64,000 nucleotides of DNA from Acidimicrobiaceae bacterium. GTDB taxonomy: Bacteria > Actinomycetota > Acidimicrobiia > Acidimicrobiales > RAAP-2. Positions 52,989 to 59,817 of this stretch are shown piece after piece. Location: the NCBI GenBank assembly GCA_027449885.1, contig DAIDKS010000015.1, positions 1 through 64,000 of the forward strand. Direction: 5' to 3'. A program made the position numbers and the translations under genes. Positions within the stretch are counted from its first letter, which is position 1. Each line of letters opens with the position of its first letter. The notes below the pieces were generated by a model that was not told where the DNA came from, searched no databases, and saw only the letters and a list, made by a program, of their open reading frames with translations.

Positions 52989-54339
52989 GGCTCGCCGGCC
53001 GGGCCCGACGACCCCCGAACTCCCCGAACAGCTGAGCCGCGGCCTGCTGGACCGCGATCGACCAGCTGGGGTATGGATGCGCCGTGAGGGCAAGGCGGGC
53101 CGGGACGATTCCGGCACGCATCGCCAGGGCCAGCTCGGCGATCATCTCGCCCGCGCGCGGAGCGACGATCGTCGCGCCCACCAGCCGCCCACCCAGGCGG
53201 TGACGGGTGATCGGTCGCGCCACCGTGATCAACTTCACGAACCCCGAGGTCTCGCCCGTGGCCCGCGCCCGGTCGACCTCGGCCAATGGAAGATAGGCGA
53301 CCTTCGCCGAGGGACCGGAGACCTGGGCCTCGAGAGCTCCCACCCGGGCCACCTCGAGGGAACCGTAGACAACGGCCGGAGCCCACTCCGGGTGGGCACG
53401 CAGCGCGGCAACCGGACCCAGCGCGTTAAGGGCGGCGACGCGACCCATCTCGTAGGCGACGTGGGTGAGGTTCTGGGCAGTAGCGATGTCGCCCGCCGCG
53501 AAGACGTCTGGCGCACTGGTGCGCAGGCGTCCGTCGACGCGAACGTGACCCGTCGCGTCGAGCTCGATTCCGGCCGCCTCCAGTCCGAGCCCATTCGTGG
53601 ACGGCGTCCGTCCGACGGCGACCAGAAGCCGGTCTCCCGTCACGCACCGACCGTCGGCCAAAGAGAGCTCGACGTGATCACCGTGTCGCACCTGGACTCC
53701 CGCCACTCCCGTCACGACCGAGACCCCCAGGCCCTCGAGGAAGGTCGTTATGGATGCGCTCGCCTCGGGCTCCTCACGCGGCAGAATCCGCGCGGCGCCC
53801 TCGATGAGCGTCACTCGACTACCGAGTCGGGCAAACGCCTCGGCCATCTCGACGCCGATGGGTCCGCCGCCGAGCACGACCAGGCGCTCGGGCAACGTCG
53901 CCAGCGCGAAGAGCCCTTCATTGGTCACCGTGCGGGGCCCGACCAGGCCAGGAATCGACGGCAGGGTGGCGTGGGCCCCTGCACAGAGGAGGACTCGGCG
54001 AGCGGTGAGAGTGCGACCGCCGACCTCGACGCTGCGTGGGCCCACGAAGAGGGCGCGCCCTTCAATGACGGTGACGCCCTGTGCGCCCAGCGCCTCGGCG
54101 GACTCGGTGGCGGCGATCTCGGTGACGACACGCGCGACGTCGCCCATGGACGCGTCGAATCCGCGGCCCGCGCGCGCCGAGGCCAGCAAAGTCTTGGACG
54201 GAACGCAACCCCGGAACGTGCAGTCACCTCCCAGGGGGCCGTCGTTGACCAGAGTGACGACCGCGCCGCGGCGCCGCGCGGCCCCGGCCGCCGACAGACC
54301 GGCCGCTCCACCGCCGATGATGAGGAGGTCTCGTCGCAC
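52981..54339 (-). CDS. FAD-dependent pyridine-nucleotide disulfide oxidoreductase
   Basis: The 452-residue flavoprotein has the FAD-binding LLIIGGGAAGLSAAGAA. A redox-active pair Cys40-Cys45 lies in GGDCTFRGCVPSK, the NADPH site is VVLGGGPIGVEMAEAFARLG, and FAAGDIATAQNL is the second FAD motif. The C-terminal HPYPSWS has the His of the lipoamide-dehydrogenase group. It lacks the C-terminal vicinal Cys of mercuric reductase (compare 59818). It may reduce thioredoxin or a low-molecular thiol. It starts at a GTG 8 bases after a SigR-type GTT and is first in a five-gene operon with sigma, anti-sigma, radical SAM and phosphatidyltransferase. Confidence 0.88.
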   Translation of the reverse strand: MRRDLLIIGGGAAGLSAAGAARRRGAVVTLVNDGPLGGDCTFRGCVPSKTLLASARAGRGFDASMGDVARVVTEIAATESAEALGAQGVTVIEGRALFVGPRSVEVGGRTLTARRVLLCAGAHATLPSIPGLVGPRTVTNEGLFALATLPERLVVLGGGPIGVEMAEAFARLGSRVTLIEGAARILPREEPEASASITTFLEGLGVSVVTGVAGVQVRHGDHVELSLADGRCVTGDRLLVAVGRTPSTNGLGLEAAGIELDATGHVRVDGRLRTSAPDVFAAGDIATAQNLTHVAYEMGRVAALNALGPVAALRAHPEWAPAVVYGSLEVARVGALEAQVSGPSAKVAYLPLAEVDRARATGETSGFVKLITVARPITRHRLGGRLVGATIVAPRAGEMIAELALAMRAGIVPARLALTAHPYPSWSIAVQQAAAQLFGEFGGRRARPASRE

Positions 54340-54347
54340 CGCTGTGT

Positions 54348-54374
54348 AACCAGGTGCCCCCTCGTGCTATTCCC
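54348..54374 (-). promoter_or_regulatory. SigR-type promoter of the disulfide reductase operon
   Basis: Minus strand GGGAAT (54374-54369), 18 bases, GTT (54350-54348), then 8 bases to the GTG. It is back-to-back with the promoter at 54389-54415; the two -35 elements are 14 bases apart. Confidence 0.75.
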
Positions 54375-54388
54375 CGTCTCCCGGCTTC

Positions 54389-54415
54389 GGGAATGGTGCG
54401 CAGCCCGGACTCGTT
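54389..54415 (+). promoter_or_regulatory. SigR-type promoter of the NrtS-thioredoxin-YjeF operon
   Basis: GGGAAT at 54389-54394, 18 bases, GTT at 54413-54415. With 8 bases to the second GTG (54424) the layout mirrors the divergent operon. Confidence 0.75.
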
Positions 54416-54423
54416 ACCTGGTG

Positions 54424-54747
54424 GTGATCGAGTCGTCTCCGTCAACCCCAGCGTCGCCCGCTCGCGACCACCTCGCCTGGTCCCGGCTGAGCGACGCGGG
54501 CTGGTTGATCCTGCGTGGGCGAACCGCTCGTCTCGCCGTACCTGTCGCCACCGTGGTGGGCACCGTGCTCTCGGCGGTCAACGAAGGCTCCGCCGTGGTT
54601 CACGGGCGCCTTGGAGTTGCTGGCGTGGCCCGCGTGATCGTCAATTACGCCGTCCCCTTCCTGGTCGCTAGTTGGGGGGTGCTCTCGACCCACCGCCAGC
54701 ACCCCGGCGGGAATAGGTCGGGCGAGAACGACGTTCCTCGGGCATGA
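54424..54747 (+). CDS. NrtS-like nitrate/nitrite transporter family membrane protein
   Basis: The 107-residue protein has two hydrophobic helices, RLAVPVATVVGTVLSAVNEGSAV and VARVIVNYAVPFLVASWGVL. Their pattern, including the NEG and NYxVPF positions, recalls NrtS of cyanobacteria and bacteria. A nitrite or other anion function is possible but not proven. The second of two consecutive GTGs was chosen because it lies 8 bases from the -10 GTT, as in the divergent gene; the first is at 54421. The stop overlaps the thioredoxin ATG (ATGA). Confidence 0.7.
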   Translation: MIESSPSTPASPARDHLAWSRLSDAGWLILRGRTARLAVPVATVVGTVLSAVNEGSAVVHGRLGVAGVARVIVNYAVPFLVASWGVLSTHRQHPGGNRSGENDVPRA

Positions 54748-55079
54748 ACAACATCACCCACGCCAACGATCAGTTCTCCTTTGAGCGCGACGTCATCAAT
54801 TCCCCGGTCCCGGTCGTCGTCGACTTCTGGGCCGAATGGTGCGGACCGTGCCGGCTAGTGGCCCCCGAGCTCGAACTGGTCGCGGCTGCCCACGGCGACC
54901 GCGTCCGCGTGGTCAAGGTCGACGTCGACCAGAACCGCGAGATTGCGACCGAGTACGGCATCCAGACGATTCCCACGATCGCCCTGTTTCGCGGAGGTCG
55001 CTGGATCACCTCCACCGTTGGCGCGAAGCCGGCACGAGACATCGAACGCGATCTCGGTCTCGTCGCCGCCCAACCGTGA
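54744..55079 (+). CDS. trxA: thioredoxin
   Basis: The 111-residue protein has the active site WAEWCGPCRLVAPEL (Cys33, Cys36), the cis-proline IPTIALFRGG, and otherwise the standard thioredoxin fold. It is probably reduced by a thioredoxin reductase elsewhere or by the flavoprotein divergent from this operon. It overlaps the NrtS stop and the YjeF start by four bases each, so it is fully embedded in the SigR-type operon, as trxA is in the Streptomyces SigR regulon. Confidence 0.94.
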   Translation: MNNITHANDQFSFERDVINSPVPVVVDFWAEWCGPCRLVAPELELVAAAHGDRVRVVKVDVDQNREIATEYGIQTIPTIALFRGGRWITSTVGAKPARDIERDLGLVAAQP

Positions 55080-55834
55080 GCGCCGCACTCTCGACCGAGG
55101 TGTCAGAGGGCCTCGTCGTCGTCCCGAGCGTCTCGATCACTGAGATGCGCCGGATCGACGAGATCGCGGTCCGCCGGTTTCACGTCCGACTGATCCAGAT
55201 GATGGAGAACGCCGGGCGTGCCCTGGCGGACCTCGTCGGCGAGCGGGTCGGCCCTCGGCGCGCGACGGTGCTCGCCGGGACGGGCCTCAATGGCGGTGGC
55301 GGCCTAGTGGCGGCTCGCCACCTCGCCAATCGCGGGGTCGAGGTGACCGTCGTGTCCGACGTGGCTGCGACACGCGCGCCGCTCACCGAGCACCACCTCC
55401 GAACTCTTCGCGCGAGCGGCATTGCGGCCTGCGCCGCACCGCGGCCAGGCGCTGACGTGGTGATCGACGCGCTGGTCGGCTACTCACTCTCGGGTCCCCT
55501 GCACGGGAGGGTCGCGGAGCTGGCGCGCTGGACCCGTCGCCAGGGTGCTCCCGTCGTCTCGCTGGACCTGCCAACCGGTCTAGATGCCACCACCGGAAGT
55601 GCGGACGCCGCGGTCGTCGTCGCGGATCTCACCGCCACGTTGGCTTTGCCCAAGCGGGGACTGATCGGGCGGCCCGAGACTGGCGAGGTACGTCTGGTCG
55701 ACATCGGGATCCCCCGGGCCGCACTCGCCGCCGCTGGTATCGCCGCCCCCGCGCTCGTGAGCCGCTCGGGCACGATCACGCTCGTGCCAGTCGCCGGGGG
55801 CTTCGCCGCCGAGGCGCGATCGGACGAAGCATGA
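55076..55834 (+). CDS. NAD(P)H-hydrate epimerase (YjeF N-terminal domain)
   Basis: The 252-residue protein has the YjeF_N pattern: ITEMRRIDEIAVRRFHVRLIQMMENAGRALAD, then VLAGTGLNGGGGLVAARHLANRG and VIDALVGYSLSGPLHGRVAELARW. SLDLPTGLDATTGSA lies near the end. It repairs the S/R epimers of hydrated NAD(P)H. The kinase/dehydratase half (YjeF_C) is absent and not next door, so the partner must lie elsewhere. The catalytic G-N-G-x-N-x-G-D loop is changed (GTGLNGGG). That may alter activity. Confidence 0.84.
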   Translation: MSAALSTEVSEGLVVVPSVSITEMRRIDEIAVRRFHVRLIQMMENAGRALADLVGERVGPRRATVLAGTGLNGGGGLVAARHLANRGVEVTVVSDVAATRAPLTEHHLRTLRASGIAACAAPRPGADVVIDALVGYSLSGPLHGRVAELARWTRRQGAPVVSLDLPTGLDATTGSADAAVVVADLTATLALPKRGLIGRPETGEVRLVDIGIPRAALAAAGIAAPALVSRSGTITLVPVAGGFAAEARSDEA

Positions 55835-56139
55835 ACGTCGATCTTCTGTACGACGAGGGCTGCCCCAACTGGCGCACGGTGGCGGACAACCTCTCTCAGC
55901 TCCTCGACGAGTTTGCCTTCACCCTGCAGTTTCGTGAGTCCTCGACGCTCGGCGCCGCACAGGCTGCCTTGTACCGAGGCTCGCCGACGATCCTCATCGA
56001 CGGGCACGATCCTTTCGCGAGCGTCGATGCGCACGTCGACGCGGCGTGTCGGATCTATCTGACCCCCGAGGGGATGGCAGGTGCGCCAACCCTCGACCAA
56101 CTGCGTGCCGCCATCAACACCAAGAGAAGTCCGACGTGA
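55831..56139 (+). CDS. thioredoxin-like protein with single CPxW-type motif
   Basis: The 102-residue protein begins MNVDLLYDEGCPNW, then a helix and LYRGSPTILIDGHDPF. It belongs to the small thioredoxin-fold family often annotated as 'thioredoxin family' or mislabelled alkylmercury lyase. Only one Cys stands at the active site (Cys11), with a second, CRIYLTPEG, further on. Its exact role is unknown. ATGA overlap with the YjeF-like gene and GTGA overlap with the next gene show operon membership. Confidence 0.72.
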   Translation: MNVDLLYDEGCPNWRTVADNLSQLLDEFAFTLQFRESSTLGAAQAALYRGSPTILIDGHDPFASVDAHVDAACRIYLTPEGMAGAPTLDQLRAAINTKRSPT

Positions 56140-56498
56140 CCGACGACCTGAGCTGGGACTCCGGCCGAGCACTCGCCCGTCCTGCCCCGATCCCCGACGA
56201 GCCGACGGTGGCGGTCACCCTGGGCGGCGGCGTCGCCGAGCTGGCCGCGTCCGAGGGTGGGGTCATCTACTTGAGCCTGCGCCAGTCGCGCTGCTGTTCG
56301 GGGACCCTCACCTTCCTCGACGCGAGTACCACGCTCCGTTCCCCGCGTCCGACGCTGCGCTCGTGGTCGGTCGAGGGCGTCGACGTGCGGCTGGTGACCC
56401 CCATGCGCAGATTCCCCCAGGAGATCACCATCGAGCAGCGTGGGCGTCGACGCCGCAAGCTGGCCGCCTACTTCGACGGCTGCGCGTATCGCCTCTAG
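56136..56498 (+). CDS. small protein with conserved SRCCSG motif, distantly DUF779-like
   Basis: The 120-residue protein has a core GGVIYLSLRQSRCCSGTLTFL, like the QSGGCC segment of DUF779, but otherwise differs. It ends KLAAYFDGCAYRL with one more Cys. Vicinal cysteines suggest metal or thiol chemistry. It starts at GTG 56136 overlapping the thioredoxin-like stop. No known function. Its membership in the stress operon is clear from overlaps. Confidence 0.6.
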   Translation: MTDDLSWDSGRALARPAPIPDEPTVAVTLGGGVAELAASEGGVIYLSLRQSRCCSGTLTFLDASTTLRSPRPTLRSWSVEGVDVRLVTPMRRFPQEITIEQRGRRRRKLAAYFDGCAYRL

Positions 56499-56551
56499 GG
56501 CTCGGGCGCGACATGACGTCGGCCGGCTTCGAGGATGGGCCCGTGGGCACC

Positions 56552-57397
56552 TCAGTGCGCGTGGGGGGCCAGTCGCCCGATGGGCTCGGTGACCAAGCGG
56601 GGGTGGTCCAGCCACACGGCGGTCTGCTCTCGGGCCTGCTCGATGAGCTCACCAGTGTGGGAGAAGTCGAGCGGGGAGACGGCGAGCGGACAGACCGGGG
56701 GCATCACCCGCAGGTCCATTCGGCCGTTGTGGCGCTCGACGTCCTCGCGCAAGCGCCGCTGGATCAGAAGGGTCAGCGAGTGCATCGCCACACCGAGCGC
56801 GCTCTGGGGTAGCCGTCCGAAGGCGCAGGCGTAACCGGTGGGCAGCACGTAGACGGTTGTCGCTCCCAGTTCGAGTGCGTGCGAGATCGGTGCGTTGTTG
56901 GCCACGCCGCCGTCGACGTAGGGACGCCCCTCGATCCACACCGGGGGGAAGATCCCGGGAATCGCCGAGCTGGCCATCACGGCCTCGACAATCGGCCCGG
57001 TGGTGAGGAGGGTCTCCACGCCCGAGTCCAAAGCGACGGCAACCACGCCGAGGGACACAGCGGTGCCTTCAAGACGCTCGGAGCCAAAGTGCCGAGCGAG
57101 AAGGTGGCGCAGCGCGTGAGGTGCCACGAGGTGGTCTGCCCGACCCGAGAGCCCACGCAGCCCGACGAGCGGTCGACTCGGGAAGATGTGCTCTCGGCGG
57201 ACGTCGCGCCAGATCCGCGCGAGTTCGCTCGCACCCTCGAGACCGGGGTGCGTGGCGGCCCACGCCGCGTTGATCGCTCCGATCGAGGTGCCGAGCACGA
57301 GGTCGGGGAGGATCGACCGCTCCGCGAGGGCCTCGAGCATCCCGACCTGGACGGCCCCGAGGCTGCCGCCTCCAGAGAGGACGAAAGCGGTGCTCAC
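56552..57397 (-). CDS. patatin-like phospholipase
   Basis: The 281-residue lipid acyl hydrolase has the oxyanion loop GGGSLGAVQ at 9-17, nucleophile Ser38 in GTSIG and the dyad Asp162 in VDGGVANN. It hydrolyses phospholipid or wax acyl groups; the substrate is unknown. It is the last gene of a minus-strand three-gene unit with a glutaredoxin-like protein and a membrane protein, 27 bases after the former. A lipase together with a phosphatidyltransferase in the same regulon suggests envelope-lipid turnover. Confidence 0.88.
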   Translation of the reverse strand: MSTAFVLSGGGSLGAVQVGMLEALAERSILPDLVLGTSIGAINAAWAATHPGLEGASELARIWRDVRREHIFPSRPLVGLRGLSGRADHLVAPHALRHLLARHFGSERLEGTAVSLGVVAVALDSGVETLLTTGPIVEAVMASSAIPGIFPPVWIEGRPYVDGGVANNAPISHALELGATTVYVLPTGYACAFGRLPQSALGVAMHSLTLLIQRRLREDVERHNGRMDLRVMPPVCPLAVSPLDFSHTGELIEQAREQTAVWLDHPRLVTEPIGRLAPHAH

Positions 57398-57424
57398 AGG
57401 GACCGACCTGGCCCGAGATCGGAG

Positions 57425-57937
57425 CTAGCGCCTTCGCCGTCGGCGACGCAGCGCCGGGCGCAGGACTGCGACGATGAACGCCACGACGCCGTCGAAAGCC
57501 CACGAGACGCCAGGGTGACCTGCCGCCTCGAATGCCAGTGAGGCGAGGATTGCGAGCACGACGAGCACCCCGACAACGACCTTGCCGCGCCGGGATACGC
57601 GCGAGGACGGTCCGTGCTCCGCACCTAGGGCGCCAACCAGCTCTTCGAGTGACGGATTGACGAGAGCCCGGTCGCCGACCATGACCGTGGGGACCGTTTC
57701 GTTGCCGTGAGCGACCTGACGCACGAATGAGGCGGCGTCGGAGTCCTTCCAGATATCGACCGCGTCGTGCGTGACGCCGAGCCGAGCCAACCCGACCAGG
57801 AGCCGGGCACACGAGGGGCAGCCTGGACGCCAGTAGACGGTGACGTTCGGTGGAGCGAACGTCGAGCCATCGACGCGCCGGGGCTCTCCCGACGCGTCGA
57901 TGGCGACCTCGTGGGGCCTCCGAACCTCATTGCCCAT
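57425..57937 (-). CDS. glutaredoxin-like protein with C-terminal membrane helices
   Basis: The 170-residue protein has a glutaredoxin/mycoredoxin-like domain: VTVYWRPGCPSCARLLVGL with Cys40 and Cys43, and the cis-Pro segment NETVPTVMVGDRALVNPS. Then come one or two hydrophobic helices (VVVGVLVVLAILASLAFEA and AFDGVVAFIVAVL) and a run of Arg residues at the end. The CPSC site resembles mycoredoxin (CPYC/CSWC types). It lies 4 bases after the membrane protein gene and may guard thiols of membrane proteins. Confidence 0.8.
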   Translation of the reverse strand: MGNEVRRPHEVAIDASGEPRRVDGSTFAPPNVTVYWRPGCPSCARLLVGLARLGVTHDAVDIWKDSDAASFVRQVAHGNETVPTVMVGDRALVNPSLEELVGALGAEHGPSSRVSRRGKVVVGVLVVLAILASLAFEAAGHPGVSWAFDGVVAFIVAVLRPALRRRRRRR

Positions 57938-57941
57938 CGCC

Positions 57942-58745
57942 CTAGCGTGCCGAGCTCGCGCTGCTGCCGGCTAGAACCGGCGCGAGGATCATCCCGACGA
58001 CCAGTCCGAACATCAGGTGTGCGATGAAGAACCACGACTGCGGGACGAAGGCCATCATCGAGTTGGTCGGGGGAAGCAACACCCAGCGCATGAGCACGTA
58101 GACGATCGCTCCCCCTAGCATCGACGCGCCGATGACGCCGGCCCGGGTGCGCAGCACGGAAATCCCCGCCCGTCGCGCTCCAAGGATGACGGCGGCGAAG
58201 GACACGCCCAGCAGCAGCGACATCATCATGTGCAGGACCAGCCCCACCACCACGCGACCGGAGCTGATGGGCATCGCCGCCATGACGGCGTTGCGAGCCG
58301 AGGACGGCATCCCCGCGAGCAGCTGACTCACCGTGGAGTTGGTGGCGTGGCCCATCATGAGTTGGCCCATGAGCTGGACCTTGGCGGCGGGCACGTGCAT
58401 CGTCATCAGCATCGTCCCGAGCTGCTTGGCCATCGCCGAGCTGATGTGCCCGCTGGCAATGGCACCGCTCAACTGGCTCATGGTGGCGGCCGGCAAGGAG
58501 ATCCCCATCGCGGCCATGAGCGAGGGCAGCATTGCCAGCGGAGGAGCGATGGTGTAGACGAACGCAGGGATTCCAAGGTTGAGTGGGCTCCAAAAGCCCT
58601 GGCCGTCGGCGGCCATGACGATCATCATGATCATCGCGAGCACGACGCCGCCGGCCAGGCCGGCCCCCATGGCGCGCCGTGCCCAGGCCTTAGCCGCGGG
58701 TGGCGACGCAGTTGCCGGGGGCTGGTACTTGGTTGTCTGGGTCAT
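57942..58745 (-). CDS. polytopic Met-rich membrane protein of unknown function
   Basis: I do not recognise this 267-residue protein. It has five or six hydrophobic helices (AGGVVLAMIMMIVMAADG, AFVYTIAPPLAMLPSLMAAMG, VGLVLHMMMSLLLGVSFAAVILG). Methionine is unusually abundant, with clusters such as MLMTMHV and QLMMGHATN plus histidines, which may hint at copper or another soft metal. A GGGAGGACACCG ribosome site supports the ATG. A GGGAAT-N17-GTT promoter lies 49 bases upstream. It heads the operon with the glutaredoxin-like and patatin genes. Confidence 0.7.
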   Translation of the reverse strand: MTQTTKYQPPATASPPAAKAWARRAMGAGLAGGVVLAMIMMIVMAADGQGFWSPLNLGIPAFVYTIAPPLAMLPSLMAAMGISLPAATMSQLSGAIASGHISSAMAKQLGTMLMTMHVPAAKVQLMGQLMMGHATNSTVSQLLAGMPSSARNAVMAAMPISSGRVVVGLVLHMMMSLLLGVSFAAVILGARRAGISVLRTRAGVIGASMLGGAIVYVLMRWVLLPPTNSMMAFVPQSWFFIAHLMFGLVVGMILAPVLAGSSASSAR

Positions 58746-58793
58746 CGGTGTCCTCCCGTGTTGGGCCCTTAGTCAGTTCGACTACGCAGATGC

Positions 58794-58819
58794 AACCCAA
58801 TCCGGGATGTCTCATTCCC
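58794..58819 (-). promoter_or_regulatory. SigR-like promoter (17-base spacer) of the membrane protein-glutaredoxin-patatin operon
   Basis: Minus strand GGGAAT (58819-58814), 17 bases, GTT (58796-58794). Unlike the other four it has a normal leader of about 48 bases with a ribosome site. The one-base shorter spacer makes it weaker evidence. Confidence 0.5.
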
Positions 58820-59042
58820 GGTGATCGCCTGCGCGCAGCACAGAGCTCAGTGCCACGCTCTCTATCTCTCCCGACCTTGGCGGGCATGTGGCTCACCTGA
58901 CGAGCTCAAGGACATCGAGCTCAAGCTCTGCATACAGCAGGTCCGACGATTGGCCGTCAGGTTTCGGCGTTCAGGGGCCTTCTGGGTTGATAGGCGCGCT
59001 TTAGCCGCCGGGGCAGCCCCAGCATGTGTTGACTTCTAACCT

Positions 59043-59060
59043 CGCGAGCATCCGCTCGCG
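59043..59060. repeat. perfect hairpin upstream of the IS3 remnant
   Basis: CGCGAGC, loop ATCC, GCTCGCG forms a 7-bp stem just before the ribosome site of the transposase fragment. It may be an insertion-sequence end or a transcript hairpin. Confidence 0.4.
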
Positions 59061-59073
59061 TAGAGGAGCCAAC

Positions 59074-59193
59074 ATGCCCCGAGCCCACCCCGAGGAGTTC
59101 CGACGTGATGTCGTGGCACTCCCTCGTCGACACGAGATGACGAGGTCTCTCCCCTCACTAAAGCAGATCCGACGGGATCTGCTGTCGACATAG
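59074..59193 (+). pseudogene. IS3-type transposase OrfA remnant
   Basis: From an ATG with a GAGGAGCC ribosome site, 39 codons read MPRAHPEEFRRDVVALPRRHE, the conserved start of IS3-family OrfA proteins (PEEFRRDVV). After SLKQI, where the helix-turn-helix should continue, the reading is lost to a stop. No OrfB follows. Only a decayed fragment is left, and it supports insertion-sequence activity next to the mercury genes. Confidence 0.6.
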
Positions 59194-59289
59194 ATGCCAC
59201 ACCGGCCCGGCCCGGAATCACCCGGCAGATGAAGGGATCCATTCGCATCGCCCGCAGATGCCGGACTATCGCGCGTGCATCTGGTGTCG

Positions 59290-59700
59290 TCACAGCCGCT
59301 CCGCTGCCCGGGGGATGAGGTGGCAAACGCCCTCTGGTGCGCAGTCCTCCTGCCGGAGATGTGCAGCCCGTGTTACGAGTGCGTCGAGCGCCTGTTCGGC
59401 CTCTTGCAGCTCTGCGATCCTTTTCGCGCAGTCCTCCCGATGGCGGCGCAACAGGTCAAGGACGTGAGCGCAGGGGACGTCCCCTCTGTCGCGGTAGGCC
59501 ACGATCTCGCGAATTTCTCCAAGTGTGAAGCCAACTGACTGGCTCGCCCGGATGAAGCGCAACCGGTCGATGACCTCAGGGTCGTACTCCCGGTACCCGG
59601 AGGGCGCTCGCGATGGGTTGGGGAGCACGCCAATCTCCTCGTAGTACCGGATCGTCTTGATCGGCACCTCTGCCTGTCGTGCCACCTCACCGATGCGCAT
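59290..59700 (-). CDS. merR: MerR-family heavy-metal-responsive regulator (probable mercury)
   Basis: The 136-residue regulator has an N-terminal HTH (MRIGEVARQAEVPIKTIRYYEEIGVL), the effector helix region and Cys at 77, 91, 120 and 126. Tn501 MerR uses Cys82, Cys117 and Cys126 for Hg(II), so Cys77, Cys120 and Cys126 are good counterparts (VPCAHV, EDCAPEGVCHL). It is divergent from merA with the operator between. Zn, Cd or Pb sensors of the same family remain possible, but the merA neighbour favours mercury. Confidence 0.85.
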   Translation of the reverse strand: MRIGEVARQAEVPIKTIRYYEEIGVLPNPSRAPSGYREYDPEVIDRLRFIRASQSVGFTLGEIREIVAYRDRGDVPCAHVLDLLRRHREDCAKRIAELQEAEQALDALVTRAAHLRQEDCAPEGVCHLIPRAAERL

Positions 59701-59716
59701 ACCACTGTCCTACCAC

Positions 59717-59747
59717 TTGACTCTCCACCTTACTGGAGGGTTTAGCC
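59717..59747 (+). promoter_or_regulatory. MerR-type promoter/operator of merA
   Basis: TTGACT at 59717-59722 and a -10 candidate starting at 59741 or 59742 give an over-long 18- or 19-base spacer. The spacer contains the dyad CTCCA...TGGAG (59723-59738). This is the classical MerR design in which metal-bound MerR untwists the spacer. It also lies upstream of merR. Confidence 0.78.
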
Positions 59748-59817
59748 TCGATGTGTGGCTCAGCTGGGCTCGCGAGCGCGGTTGTGTCCTGCCAAGTCGG
59801 TCAGAGAGGAGCCAACG

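Noticed and set aside
53000-54339. Second mercuric reductase
   Set aside because: The flavoprotein has the N-terminal CxxxxC pair but lacks the C-terminal vicinal cysteines of MerA, so it is called only a disulfide oxidoreductase.
56944-56980. Another GGGAAT element (plus strand, inside the patatin gene), and ones near 59213, 61503 and 62824
   Set aside because: None has GTT at 16-19 bases, and they point into genes on the wrong strand or into no gene.
59036-59326. Minus-strand 96-codon ORF overlapping the IS3 remnant and merR end
   Set aside because: No ribosome site, no motif, atypical composition; the plus strand carries the better supported transposase fragment.
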